64,000 nt of DNA from contig OU015674.1 in NCBI GenBank assembly GCA_907165275.2, positions 2,046,001 to 2,110,000 on the forward strand. Reading direction: 5' to 3'. Below the pieces are notes generated by a model. That model did not search any database, had not been told where the DNA came from, and worked only from the letters and a program-made list of their open reading frames with translations. Made by a program: the position numbers and the translations under genes. Shown here in pieces: positions 1 to 10,366 of the stretch (the first letter of the stretch is position 1; each line of letters starts with the position of its first letter). The stretch comes from Zygaena filipendulae (lineage: Eukaryota > Arthropoda > Insecta > Lepidoptera > Zygaenidae).

Positions 1-12
1 CACATACATATA

Positions 13-271
13 CATCGTGTTAATGAATTAACTGAAAACCTGATACACCTCATTTAAAAAATAAACAATAATATGATTAAAATATATTTTATGTCGAAAA
101 AATTCATACTTTAAAATTTATTCAACATTAGTTTGGAAGAGACCTATCTACGAAATTTTAAGCGCTACGCCCGCGCCTACCGGTTCGATTTTTTTTGCTA
201 CGGGTGGCGTACGTGCCATAATATATTGTAATATAAATAATTTAGACATGGGCTAGTAAAAATGAAATATA
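13..271 (+). repeat. Truncated MITE copy, CAACGTG-TIR family
   Basis: The segment starts with a slightly diverged terminal repeat (CATCGTGTTAATGAATTAAC) and matches the left three quarters of the complete element that follows it at 272. Its right end is missing: the match stops at about 265 and the next copy begins at once. The second copy did not simply insert into it, because the missing right end does not reappear after 620. Confidence 0.75.
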
Positions 272-620
272 CAACGTGTTAATGAATTAACTGAAAACCT
301 GATACACCCTATTTAAAAAAAAAAAACAATAATATGATTAAAATATATTTTATGTCGAAACAATTTATACTTTAAAAGTTATTCAACATTAGTTTGGAGG
401 TGACCTATCTACGAAATTTCAAGCGCTACGCCCGCGCCTACTGGTTCGATTTGTTTTGCTGCGGGCGGTGTACGCGCCTAATATTGTACTATAAATAATT
501 TAGACATGGGCTAGTAAAAATTAAAAAATATAACCTATATTAAAAACTAGTGCGATCGATTCGCTAGTCGATTCCGAGCAAACTACTTTACTTACTTTCA
601 GTTAATTCATTAACACGTTG
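272..620 (+). mobile_element. MITE with CAACGTGTTAATG terminal inverted repeats
   Basis: The element begins CAACGTGTTAATGAATTAAC and ends with its inverse complement. It is flanked on both sides by TATA, so a TA or TATA target duplication is likely but cannot be separated from the TIR. It has no coding capacity, about 349 bp. A second complete copy lies inverted at 22123-22462. The superfamily is not assigned. Confidence 0.85.
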
Positions 621-625
621 TATAG

Positions 626-2205
626 AACTTATTAATAATGACTGGACCTTTGGGTATTTAGGTACAGCTTATTTATCACATTAAGATGTAAAATGTAACT
701 GAAAGATTTTACAAAATATTAGATATTTATTTGAAATATGAATTAAAAAAGAGAAAAACAATCATTTCACTTTGATATAGCTAAAGTTCCTAAGTAAATC
801 TATGCGTTGAGAAATGCAAAGAAAGTGAAAATTATTATAAGCCCATCAGGTATTAAATCTTCGAGATAAACTTCAAAGAAGTCTCTACGCGTTTTTCTGT
901 TCCGTGCAAATATGCCGCCTAGCCGCGCAGACTACGCGCAAAAAGGGTGTCTGTACCAAACGCTCATTTTCATCCGCAAATGCCATGAGTCAGAGCGAGA
1001 GAGCTATAGCTGAACAACCAAACTAAATTGATCTACACCAACTTCAGTTTGCTGTAGCAAATGTTTGATGTTCAGAAAATTCCTGAGGTCATTTTAAATT
1101 GGTCGTGGTTGGTCAAAAGGGTGGAAAGTTTTTTGTCTTTGTTTATTATTGTTTTGCTAGAGGGAGACGGGTATATGGTGGTTAATGACGTGTAACATTT
1201 ATGCAATCCACTTTGGAATAGATATTTTCTTTTTATTTGTAAGTTTGCATTTATTTATGTACCTACTAGCAGTTGCTCACGGTTTTGCTCGCAGTTATTT
1301 GGGAATTCTTTTTATTTTTGAAAATTACTTGACAGATTTGTTTCGTGGCTTGTGGGTCAACTTAGTAAGAATAGGTACCATAAATTTTCCGAGTGAATAC
1401 GTGTACCAAGATTCGTATGAGTCAAGTTCTGGAAAGAAGCTAACATTTAATACATATTATTTCTATGTATTAACCAAAGCTATTCCCGTGACTCTGATTC
1501 CATGGGTTTTTGGGATTGGTAAGATCAGTAAATATTATTTTAAAAACAAATCCACATTCGCTTTTTTAATTATTATTTATTTTAGCATTATTGATCCTTC
1601 CATGTTAGTTTCATAATATGAATTTAACATGGAAGGATTAATTATCTGAGAATCAACCATGTAGATATATCTATAAAATTCATTCAGGCATTTATATTTT
1701 ATGTAACATTTTCACATTTACCTATAGTATGTCTATGGCTAAGAAATACCGAGGGTATCCTGAAAGACAATTCTTATCTTTAATAGGTAGGTAGGTTCAA
1801 AGAGAAGGAATCCCAAAATTCACTAGTGTGAAACAGCTTGCACTACAAAGCTATAGATAGATATAGGCTAAAATAATGAAACGAGCTGAATTTTCGAAGA
1901 GGGCGTGAATAGCCGAATATCTACTATGCAGAAGAGAAAAATGCTCAAGGGAGTCTCGGGGCCGATTTCGATAAAAACCGAAAAATTTTAACTCAAAAAA
2001 GAAATCGAAGCTGGGAATTGAAAAATGGAACTGGAAATAAGAATTTATTTTAACTTTTTACTGTAGGTGCATTTCTGTGTTTTGAAGTTACTTAGTTTTA
2101 TTTTTTTTGTTAAAATTTTATTTATTTTTCACTTTTTAGAGGGTTGATTTATAATTTATAAAGTGACAATTTATCTAATCGAATCGCAAACCGTGAAATA
2201 ATATA
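626..2205. other. Unassigned intergenic DNA
   Basis: AT-rich sequence with no recognisable gene. A 143-codon open frame (1185-1616, plus) is hydrophobic, has no recognisable domain and overlaps a palindrome at its end, so I treat it as chance. The patch around 890-1010 is richer in CpG but shows no clear motif. Confidence 0.5.
1594..1638. other. Perfect 14-bp hairpin
   Basis: ATCCTTCCATGTTA (1594-1607) is exactly complemented by TAACATGGAAGGAT (1625-1638) across a 17-nt loop. The pairing continues outward with a few mismatches to about 20 bp. It may be the relic of a foldback element or a small RNA hairpin; nothing else supports a miRNA. Confidence 0.6.
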
Positions 2206-2210
2206 TATTT

Positions 2211-2360
2211 GAAGAGTTTCCTCGATTTCTCCAAGATTCCATCATTAGATCTTGACTTCATGACAATGAAACCACCTCGCGAGTATTTAAACTTTCAATT
2301 AAAAAACATAATTATTATAGTCGAATTGAGAATCTCCTCCTTTTTGGAAGTCGGTTAAAA
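2211..2360 (-). repeat. Degenerate fragment of the AACCGACTTCC repeat family
   Basis: It contains diverged versions of the CCTCGATTTCTCCAAGAT and CTCCTTTTTGGAAGTCGGTT segments seen in the complete copy at 37309-38574, in the same orientation. It is much older than that copy. Confidence 0.65.
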
Positions 2361-2469
2361 GAAACTGAATTCTTGTGCCATCACAAGTGTAGCTTAATAA
2401 AGATGAATTTATGGGATGTATGAAAGCTAAATTTCAAACTAAAGAAAATTTAATACTTTTTTAAATAAC

Positions 2470-2560
2470 AATTTACTGAACGTCTCTGATTGCGGCAGTT
2501 TTGTTTTAAAAATCTATACTTAACTATGTAATCATTAAAGTCGACTCTGAGTGCGGCCGT
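2470..2560 (+). repeat. Partial MITE related to 19381-19505
   Basis: It shares GTCTCTGA, GCGGCAGTTTTGTTTT, GTAATCATTAAA and a terminal GTGCGGCCG with the copy at 19381-19505. The left end is lost. Confidence 0.6.
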
Positions 2561-3208
2561 TATTCTTCTCCCATTCATCAGTTGAGCAAAAGTTTGATTT
2601 TTTTTTTCAAATATTTTTTCCCCTGTGCCAATTTTAATGATGAGTAGATAATCGTTCAGGGAAATGGACGTGGACATTCCGGGAATAGAGCCTAACGCAC
2701 CTTAAACATTGTTATATTTTGTTTTCTACTTAGAGTTTACATACAATAGTTTCATATGACATGTGTTTGTAGTCAGGGAGCGTTGTTATGGCGTCGTTAC
2801 AGAAATAATTATTTCTAATAAAGGCAACTCTAATGAGAGATACAAGCACATTGTTCCATACGCAATAATCACCTACCTTACTTATACAGGGTGTTGTGAA
2901 CAGTAGCCAAACTTTTTAATAAGAACCTAATAAACAAGAAATATTAAGTACCTAATAATAGGTACTTAACTACTTATATCATCAAAGTAACTAGTCTACC
3001 AATCTTGCAAAGCAGTTTTGATCAGACACGTCGACACACAAACCTACATATATATTTTTTTTTATTAATCTTGCACATATTCTATTAAAAGCTTTTTAAT
3101 TCATGAAATTTTTTTATGTAAATTACTGTAGAAGTTATGTAGATACAAGCATAACTTGATTTAAGTACTTTGACTATTTTTTCACGGGCAGAATCTATAC
3201 TATACCTA
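2561..3208. other. Unassigned intergenic DNA
   Basis: No gene seen. TACAGGGTGT at about 2886 resembles the tip of a common lepidopteran MITE type, but no partner end lies nearby. Confidence 0.4.
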
Positions 3209-3397
3209 ACTAGCTGTGCCCCGCGGTGTCACCCGCGTGAGTTTCGGAGTTCCCGCGGGAATTCCGGGATGAAAAATAGATGGTAGCCGATTCTCAGACC
3301 TACTGAATATGCATAAAAAATTTCATGAGAATCGGTCAAGCCGTTTCGGAGGAGTATGGGAACGAACATTGTGACACGAGAATTTTATATGTTAGAT
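3209..3397 (+). repeat. Short interspersed repeat, CCGCGG..CACCCGCG family
   Basis: It starts with the family head CTAGCTGTGCCCCGCGGTGT, followed by the paired CCCGCGGGAA motif and the GAATCGGTCAAGCCGTTT block. This is a very common non-coding lepidopteran repeat; I do not assign it to a class. Confidence 0.8.
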
Positions 3398-3499
3398 AAA
3401 AAAGTAGAATTCGCGATTCTGTACATTGAATATTTTTATCTAAAATTAAGAGGAATGATAAAAGAACAGTAACCAAGCACAAAAAAAAGTTTTTTAAAT

Positions 3500-3698
3500 T
3501 CTTGTCTGTCTGTCCGTCTGTCTGTTAGCGATAATCTCCGAATCTACTGAACAGATTGTCATGCGGTTTCACAGGTAGATTAAGCTTAGCCTGGAGCTAC
3601 ATATAATATATAGGCTTTGTTTAATTGAAATCAAATGTCGGGAAAAAAAGTTGTATAAAAACCTTTCGCACGGGTGAAACCGCGGGACACAGCTAGTT
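3500..3698 (-). repeat. Short interspersed repeat, CCGCGG family, reverse
   Basis: It begins with a TCTGTCTGTC tract and ends in GTGAAACCGCGGGACACAGC, the inverse of the family head. Confidence 0.75.
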
Positions 3699-3964
3699 TA
3701 TCATAATCACGTTTTGGTTTTAGTTAGAAGACTTATTTATTTATTACTTACGAAACTGATTTTTAAAATTATTTTAGAGACAGGACGCTTAGATATCCTC
3801 GATAGTCGCAAAGAACATCTATTTCGGAATTCCTGCGGGAATACCTAAGTTCAAACGTACGAAGCCGAAGGAGAACAGCAATTTAGTATCTCTAGAAATC
3901 GTCCACATGTGATATTTGTTGGAAATATTAATTTTTTGCTTTAATGAAATACCGAATACATCAA

Positions 3965-4100
3965 AATCGGATCAAATCAAATATGCTTTATTGCATCCAC
4001 ACAGTAAGAAAACACATAATTATTACAAAGACACAGTTACATAGTAGGTACGTACAATTTAGGTGACCTATATTGCTAAGGGCAATCTTTTCATAGGCAA
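3965..4100 (-). repeat. Retroelement 3'-tail repeat
   Basis: This is the inverse of 11725-11834: both contain a CAATAAAGCATATTTGA-type tail, CACCTAAATTGTACGTACC (here GGTACGTACAATTTAGGTG) and TTGCTCTTAGCAATAT-like sequence. It is probably the 3' end of a LINE or SINE. Confidence 0.6.
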
Positions 4101-4214
4101 AAAAACGCAAAAATACATAAATTATACATTACATAAATCATTTTAATTTTAATACACCTTAAACCCACAGCCGTTTAATTAAGTTACGCAGGATTGAAGT
4201 TTGATAATCGTTTT

Positions 4215-4268
4215 CTGTAAAATCGGGCGAAATACTGAAGAGCGAGTTTCAAAATACTTTCAGTGATA
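4215..4268 (-). repeat. Left half of a CCGCGG-family repeat interrupted by a MITE
   Basis: The sequence TTTCAAAATACTTTCAGTGA runs up to the MITE. It resumes after the MITE at 8482 as GGAAGCTACAGTATTCC, as in other reverse copies of the family. It is the outermost layer of a three-level nest. Confidence 0.6.
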
Positions 4269-4610
4269 GGGTAAAACCAGGATAGTTGCCCTGGGGGTAT
4301 AGTTGCCCCGAGCGTAATTACTCTAGTTTCGCAGATGAATCGCGTGCTATTTTATTTATCTATCAAAAGACTTTCCAACTACTATTAAGTGGACCGCGTC
4401 TCATGTCTCTGTGCGATTGCACGGGAACGCAAGGTGCGATCAAAAATTTTTCGGGATAGATGCCTTGTTTCCCGGCGGGTCGTCTATCCTAAATGTAATT
4501 TATATGGACTAGACAACTATCCCATATATGGGATAGATGTCACAAAAAGTAGAGGTCCGTAGAAATCGCTAATACTCTGGAACTTTCAAAGATATTGTCT
4601 TTTACATTTA

Positions 4611-5223
4611 TGTTATGAAACGAGAATTACCACCCTTCAGTATAATACAAATACCTGCGGAGCCTACCTAAATGCACAAAGGACCTGCACATGATAATTA
4701 GCGTCGGCACAACAATAAACTCATTCCTTATCTTAATGTACAAGCAATAACTCCCAGATGAGTCCGAACCGTTTGTGAAGACAAAGGTGTGCCGAAACGA
4801 TCATAAACCCATTAGGTGGACAATACTCAAACATCTCAATAGAAAACGTTTGAGAGACCGACAAAGATCCGTGAAGTACAATGGCACTATGAAGCATTCC
4901 CCCGCTCGTCGCAACCGGGGTATATAAACAAGTGCAAGGATTCAGGAAGGGGATTCAAGTAACAAGTAGAGTCGTGTGCGCAAGCTCCACATCGCTACGC
5001 TTCGACTATAGTTTATTATAACTAGTGTATCATTGTAATAAGTAATATAATTGTTAACCTCAGTAATTGAATAAAATCACATTTAATCATAAATATAGAA
5101 GCTCATTGAAGAAGCCCAAGATCCCCACATCCATACTTGGTAACACAACTGGCGACAGCGGCAGTATACTTCCTACAAAACTTAATTGGTGACAGCGGTG
5201 GGATACTTCTACAAAACTTAATT
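4611..5223 (+). repeat. 5' LTR
   Basis: It starts TGTTATG, and a canonical end would be TAACA at 5141-5145. Identity with the 3' LTR nevertheless continues to 5223, through two extra PBS-like units. It contains a TATATAAA box (4921-4928) and AATAAA (5070-5075). Differences from the 3' copy are C/T near 4638 and A/G near 4867. Confidence 0.9.
4921..4928 (+). promoter_or_regulatory. LTR TATA box
   Basis: TATATAAA lies about 150 bp upstream of the AATAAA signal in the LTR and is duplicated at 8054-8061 in the 3' LTR. It is the likely core promoter of the element. Confidence 0.55.
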
Positions 5224-5234
5224 GGTGACAGCGC
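5149..5234 (+). other. Three tandem PBS-like sequences
   Basis: TGGCGACAGCG (from 5150), TGGTGACAGCG (from 5187) and TGGTGACAGCG (from 5224 or one base earlier) are spaced about 37 bp apart, separated by similar TACAAAACTTAAT spacers. A primer-binding site begins TGG, complementary to a tRNA CCA end. The duplicated LTR stops just before the third copy, so that copy appears to be the one used. The tRNA is not identified. Confidence 0.65.
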
Positions 5235-5459
5235 CGTGAGATCCAGCTGCTGCTCTTCGCGTCTACAAATCGTTGCGGAGAACAGAAGGTTTCAACCCGA
5301 ACAGCGAGGACCCAACATCAAACGCCGTGGAAGAAAAAGTCGCACTGTGAGTTTCCTTTCTTTTCCTCTCTTTTTCATCCCTATTTGTGTGCGTTACCAA
5401 ACTATTATTTTTATTTTTGTGTATTCTTGGATTGTGTAGAAATCATTTAGAATTTTATA

Positions 5460-6761
5460 ATGGCTCTAAATCACGCAACCATAGAAAAGTATTTGCCTAA
5501 ATACGACGGGGATCGTGATACACTAAATTTTTTCATTGAGCAAGTGACAGTTTTGGCTAGGGCTGCAGATCCCGACGCCAGAGCTCTTTTTCCAATAATT
5601 ATTAAAAGTAAATTAAGAGGTGAAGCTGTAAAAGCTGTAGCGCAAGTACCTAATAATACCATAGAGGACATTTTAAACGCTCTGAAACTGAAATTTGGAG
5701 ATAACCGTACATTAGAGCAAATTATTTCAGAAATTACGCGTATTCGTCGAACACCATTAGAAAATCCTCTCCAATTCGCAGATAAGATTAAAGAACATTT
5801 ATACGCCGCGAAAAATAAATCAAATGATCAATCTGCAAATACCATATTAGAAAGAATTGCGATCGAACAACTATGTAAAAATGTAGATATAGCAACAGAT
5901 CGTCTCATTAGGAGTTCCGAGCACACAAGGTTCGATCAAGCCTATAACCAAATAAAGCATGAAATCGAATTACATCCGGAGTACTACGCTCGAAAACTAG
6001 ATAAAAACATTCCTAAAAATTATAACTACGAGTTACCAAAAGTACCACAACACTTTAAAAATACAATGACTCCAAGCAATTCGTCCAACAATATGCGCCC
6101 ACCTAATAATTGGTCCACACGACCTAAGTTTAATGGTCCAAATCACTGGACAAATAAACCGCGTCCAACCCCAGAACAATGGAGGCGTACCTATCCATCA
6201 CAACCGCAAAATAATTTCCACCAACGGAACGACCGCTTAGACAGTGACGTTAGTATGCGAACGGTATCCAACAGACAGCCATTTAATCGACCAAATAGAT
6301 CGGTAGAGATTAATAATACCGTCTCAAATAACGAAGTAGATTTTTTTTCAAGAGGAAGCCACGAAAGGCCCCCTTCCATAAAATTAAATTATTTAAATAA
6401 AGACCATTTACCTTATATTATTATTAAAGAGCTAGGAGGAAAGTTTTTAATAGATACTGGTAGTACTAGGAGTCTTATAAAACCAGATTTTATACGTAAT
6501 CACCCAAATTACCGCAACAAAATAATTAATAAACAATTCAATATCAAAACGGCACACAGTCAATCAAATCATAGCGGAGCAATCACTATTAATTTATCAG
6601 CACTAGGGGAAGACATACAACATGAATTTTTGATGTATGACTTTGATCCTAAATACGCGGGTATGATAGGTGTAGATCTTATCAGAAAACTAAAAGCAGT
6701 AATTGATTTAGAAAAATGCCAGCTTATTACTCCCAATAAAGGGAGCATTGTAGACTGTTGA
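5460..6761 (+). CDS. Gag-protease polyprotein fragment of gypsy-like retrotransposon
   Basis: A 433-codon frame. Residues 1-180 resemble gypsy-type Gag (KYDGDRDTLNFFIEQV near residue 13, a predicted helical capsid-like part). Residues 180-300 are a basic Asn/Pro/Arg-rich linker with no CCHC knuckle, as in errantivirus-like Gags. A retropepsin follows, with its active site at Asp332-Thr-Gly and a second hydrophobic GMIGVDLI block near residue 401. The start at 5460 is the first ATG after the 5' leader. The frame runs into TGA at the junction where reverse transcriptase should begin, so this is the surviving front of a gag-pol reading unit. No frameshift is visible within it. The family call is by eye. 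Confidence 0.8.
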   Translation: MALNHATIEKYLPKYDGDRDTLNFFIEQVTVLARAADPDARALFPIIIKSKLRGEAVKAVAQVPNNTIEDILNALKLKFGDNRTLEQIISEITRIRRTPLENPLQFADKIKEHLYAAKNKSNDQSANTILERIAIEQLCKNVDIATDRLIRSSEHTRFDQAYNQIKHEIELHPEYYARKLDKNIPKNYNYELPKVPQHFKNTMTPSNSSNNMRPPNNWSTRPKFNGPNHWTNKPRPTPEQWRRTYPSQPQNNFHQRNDRLDSDVSMRTVSNRQPFNRPNRSVEINNTVSNNEVDFFSRGSHERPPSIKLNYLNKDHLPYIIIKELGGKFLIDTGSTRSLIKPDFIRNHPNYRNKIINKQFNIKTAHSQSNHSGAITINLSALGEDIQHEFLMYDFDPKYAGMIGVDLIRKLKAVIDLEKCQLITPNKGSIVDC

Positions 6762-7240
6762 ATGAACAACACAAAGGTAAATTAGCTCACGATGATAAAA
6801 TGAAATTAGCATTATTAGCATATAACAATTCAATTCAATCCGATACCAAACTCTCACCGCATGAAATACTTTTTGGTCACGTAGAAGCAGAACCGATTTT
6901 AAACTTTTTACATGACTCGCAATTACTTAATAGCCTATTAACGAAGCATCGCGAATATTTAAAAACTGTGTATGATTATATTCACAACACTAAGCGCGAG
7001 GCTCAAATTAAACGTACTGATGAATACAATAAAGACACGGAATTACCTGAACCGCAATTAGAAACGCAAGAAAAACTTCCAAAAACAAATAAACAAGCTA
7101 ATGTCTTTTGTACGCGACGCAAAACCTATATCCGTGATATTAAAGCTCCAAAAGTATATTTAGATAACCGTGGAAAAAGACGCGCAGCGAACATACTACG
7201 ACCTATTCCTGTACTTCGAACGAATAGGCGTAATATCTGA
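6758..7240 (+). pseudogene. Integrase C-terminal fragment
   Basis: About 160 codons. The start contains LALLAYNNS..TKLSPHEILFG, the end of a Ty3/gypsy integrase core, followed by a charged tail. There is no genuine start codon: the frame continues from sequence now deleted, joined to the protease region in another frame at about 6755-6760. Reverse transcriptase, RNase H and the integrase HHCC and most of the DDE region are missing, perhaps 2.5 kb judged from typical elements. It cannot encode an active integrase. Confidence 0.8.
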
Positions 7241-7732
7241 GATTTAAGGCTTTGGATACAGTATAAAGTACGTTAAAACAATTTAAATGCGAATGTAATG
7301 GCAACTAAGATTAGAAATAAGAATGAATAATATTAGGAAATAATTAGAAAACTTTATGATGTACATACTAGAAAATAAGTTAACTTAGATATTCTAACAA
7401 GTTTTGTTTCAATAAAGGATGTAATTAATATGTTAGAATTAGGAATAGAAGAGTCAGGGACTATAGCTAAGCCGAGGATTGTATACAGGGTTATATTTAA
7501 GGATATGCAGAAGTAGAATTATGGATGGTAACGCATACAACATAATTCCTTTCTTTAATTCCCATGGTCTAATCCCAAATTCCAAAATCCTATGACCTTA
7601 ATTAAAAACTCACGATAGACCTACCCGATCTAGAGCTGGGTCAACCTCAATAAACAATATATTGGATAAAGAAACCACGAGAAGAAGCAACGAGAGCCCG
7701 GGCATAACAAGTTACGCCCTAAGCTCTTTCTT
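7241..7732 (+). other. 3' untranslated region of the LTR element
   Basis: Non-coding sequence between the integrase stop and the polypurine tract. No envelope-like frame is present. Confidence 0.6.
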
Positions 7733-7743
7733 AAGGGGGGAGG
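7733..7743 (+). other. Polypurine tract
   Basis: AAGGGGGGAGG lies immediately upstream of the TGTTATG start of the 3' LTR, the expected plus-strand priming site. Confidence 0.85.
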
Positions 7744-8356
7744 TGTTATGAAACGAGAATTACCACCCTTTAGTATAATACAAATACCTGCGGAGCCTAC
7801 CTAAATGCACAAAGGACCTGCACATGATAATTAGCGTCGGCACAACAATAAACTCATTCCTTATCTTAATGTACAAGCAATAACTCCCAGATGAGTCCGA
7901 ACCGTTTGTGAAGACAAAGGTGTGCCGAAACGATCATAAACCCATTAGGTGGACAATACTCAAACATCTCAATAGAAAACGTTTGAGAGACCGACAAAGG
8001 TCCGTGAAGTACAATGGCACTATGAAGCATTCCCCCGCTCGTCGCAACCGGGGTATATAAACAAGTGCAAGGATTCAGGAAGGGGATTCAAGTAACAAGT
8101 AGAGTCGTGTGCGCAAGCTCCACATCGCTACGCTTCGACTATAGTTTATTATAACTAGTGTATCATTGTAATAAGTAATATAATTGTTAACCTCAGTAAT
8201 TGAATAAAATCACATTTAATCATAAATATAGAAGCTCATTGAAGAAGCCCAAGATCCCCACATCCATACTTGGTAACACAACTGGCGACAGCGGCAGTAT
8301 ACTTCCTACAAAACTTAATTGGTGACAGCGGTGGGATACTTCTACAAAACTTAATT
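7744..8356 (+). repeat. 3' LTR
   Basis: Matches 4611-5223 with an offset of 3133 bases and no net indel. It ends at AACTTAATT followed by the TTTA target duplication. Confidence 0.9.
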
Positions 8357-8481
8357 TTTAATAAATTTGTAGATAAAGAACCAAAGTACTTGCCAGTTTA
8401 AAAAATAAAATATTTTGATTTATGTACTGGGAGATATAAAATGATTTCGAAAAGTGTGGCAACTATCCGGGTTTTACCCTA

Positions 8482-8985
8482 TAGGAAGCTACAGTATTCC
8501 TAAATGATATTATAGGATTCGTTTTATCTCGAAATTGTCGTGGGAATACATTCCGAAATACTAATATTATAAAGAGAAAAGATTTGATTTTTGAAAGTTT
8601 GTTTGTCTGTATTAGATCAAAAACTACTTGACCAATTTCAAAAACTATTTCACTTACAGAAAGCTCCGTAACTTCCTGAATGACATAGAGTACTTTTTAT
8701 AACGTAATTCCCGCGGGAACTTCAAAATTAACGCGGGTGAAACCGCGAGGAACAGTACTGGGTATAAATTACTAATTTTACAAACAAAGTACTCCGCTTC
8801 TCACCTGTCTGTCTGTCTCTTCGCGATAACCTAATAACTACTGCACGGATTTTCGTGCGGTTTTCACCAGTAGATGGAGCAAAGAGAAGAAAGTAGAGGA
8901 AAGTTCACATGTATAGTTTACTCTGGAATTCCTGCGGGAACTTAAAAATTAACAAGGGGGAAATCACGGAGACCAGCATTGGTTA
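8482..8985 (-). repeat. CCGCGG-family repeats in reverse orientation
   Basis: After the right half of the interrupted copy (8482-8557), one copy spans 8558-8760, with TTATAAAGAGAAAAGATTTG at its left and CGGGTGAAACCGCGAGGAAC at its right. A more diverged copy follows at about 8790-8985. Confidence 0.7.
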
Positions 8986-9004
8986 GGTATTAATAAATTA
9001 TAAC

Positions 9005-9115
9005 ACACTAGCTGTGCCTTGCGGTTTTACCCGCGTGAGTTTCGAAATTCCTGCAGGAAGTCCTAACTTCTTTTATTCTTCATTTCGTTACAATAACAAA
9101 CACAACAAAAGAAGG
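9005..9115 (+). repeat. CCGCGG-family repeat fragment
   Basis: Head CTAGCTGTGCCTTGCGGTTT, then CCCGCGTGAGTTTCG. Truncated on the right. Confidence 0.7.
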
Positions 9116-9129
9116 GATTAATTTTTATA

Positions 9130-9311
9130 TTCTAATCTAATATATATAAATCACGTGTCACGTTGTTTGTCCGCGATGGACTCCGAAACTACTGAACGGA
9201 TTTTGATAAAATTTTGTAACCATTTATAATATGGTCCAACTTAAAAGATAGGATAGTTTTTATCCCGGAATTCCCGTGGGAACTCCGGAATTAATGTGGG
9301 GAACAGCTAAT
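9130..9311 (-). repeat. CCGCGG-family repeat, reverse
   Basis: Contains ACTCCGAAACTACTGAACGG and AATTCCCGTGGGAACTCCGG and ends in a degraded head (GGGGAACAGCTAA). Confidence 0.65.
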
Positions 9312-9702
9312 CACCGTAAACTACTGTCAGGGGTACAAAGAACTTTTTCCCCGCAATTCTCGCGGGAAGTCCGAAATTAGGTACCGCGGATATTTATATA
9401 GAGGAAGATAATAATATGTATCTACTCTAAAAAGGTGTTTTTTTTTTTCTCATTTCCTTTCCAGATCACAACGCATCACTCTGTATACAGCTATAGACCC
9501 AATTGATCAGTATCGGGGGAAAGTCGCAGGTCGTGAGATATAGTTTTTTGTGCACGACAAACAAGTAGGTAGGTACTCACTTAATTGCTATTGTACGCAC
9601 AGACACACTAGGCTGTCTACTCCGTATAGCTTGTTCTGTGAGAAATGAGCGAGACGGTTAATTCCATAGAAGTAGGTATGAGATATTACATATTATATTA
9701 AT

Positions 9703-10366
9703 TACTAGCTATGCCCCGCGGTAATTTCGGAGTCCCCGCGGGAGTTCCGGGATAAAAAGTACCCTATGTCCTTCTCTGTACCCCTGACAACGTGCATGCC
9801 AAATTTCATCCAAATCAGTTCAGCCGTTTTTGCGTGATTGAGTAACAAACATCCAAACATCCACGCACTTTCACATTTATAATATTACTAGCTGTGCCCC
9901 GCGGTTTCACCCGCGTGAGTTTCGGGATTCCCGCAGGAACTCCAATGCAGTCTGATGTACTCCTTATAACAACAGCTAATTAGCAGTGAAAGTCCCGTCA
10001 AAATCGGTCCAACCGTTTCGGAGATTCACCCGCGTGAGTTTCGGAATTCCCGCAGGAACTCCAACTTCTTTTATATAAACCTTTCCTGACAATAACGAAC
10101 ACAAAAGAAAAACAATTTTCCATTTTGGTGCAGTCGTTTGTAAGTTATGCGCTTAGCAACACATTTGGCGATTCATTTTTATTATATAGATTAGTTACAA
10201 ACTGTACCCCGCGATTTCACCCGCCATAATTTCAGAGTTCCCGCGGAAATTCCGGGTCACAATATAGCTTATGTTACTAAAGAATAATGTAGCATTTTAA
10301 CGGTGAAAAAATTTTTGAAATCGATCCAGCATAGGTAGTATTCGAGTTGAATCGTAATATTAAATT
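9703..10366 (+). repeat. Three adjacent CCGCGG-family repeats
   Basis: Copies start at 9703, 9891 and about 10195, all in the same orientation. The first is complete, from CTAGCTATGCCCCGCGG to CACATTTATAATATTA, and the second starts directly at its end. The second carries an internal duplication of the CACCCGCGTGAGTTTCGG segment (9905 and 10027). Confidence 0.75.

Larger units (their letters stand above)
4611..8356 (+). mobile_element. Ty3/gypsy-like LTR retrotransposon with large pol deletion
   Basis: A 3.75-kb element has two 613-bp direct terminal repeats that differ by only two substitutions I could find. It is flanked by TTTA at 4607-4610 and 8357-8360. Inside are a gag-protease frame (5460-6761), the C-terminal end of an integrase (6758-7240), a polypurine tract (7733-7743) and PBS-like sequence after the 5' LTR. 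Reverse transcriptase, RNase H and the integrase catalytic core are absent, so it could move only with enzymes from a relative. No envelope frame is seen. Near-identical LTRs indicate a recent insertion. It sits inside a MITE. Confidence 0.92.
4269..8479. mobile_element. TA-type MITE (about 465 bp) split by an LTR retrotransposon
   Basis: The outer ends are inverted: GGGTAAAACCAGGATAGTTG at 4269 and the complement of GGGTAAAACCCGGATAGTTG ending at 8479. TA lies on both flanks (4267-4268 and 8480-8481). Once the LTR element (4611-8356) and one copy of its target duplication are removed, a non-coding element of about 465 bp remains. The interior contains several GGGATAGATG/CTATCCC motifs. TA duplication suggests Tc1/mariner-like mobilisation, which is inference. 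Confidence 0.7.

Noticed and set aside
1185..1616. 143-codon plus-strand frame, hydrophobic
   Set aside because: No recognisable domain, AT-driven composition, no splice or promoter support, and overlap with a palindrome. Probably chance.
7241..7732. Envelope gene of an errantivirus
   Set aside because: No frame of useful length and no signal peptide, fusion or membrane segment in this interval.
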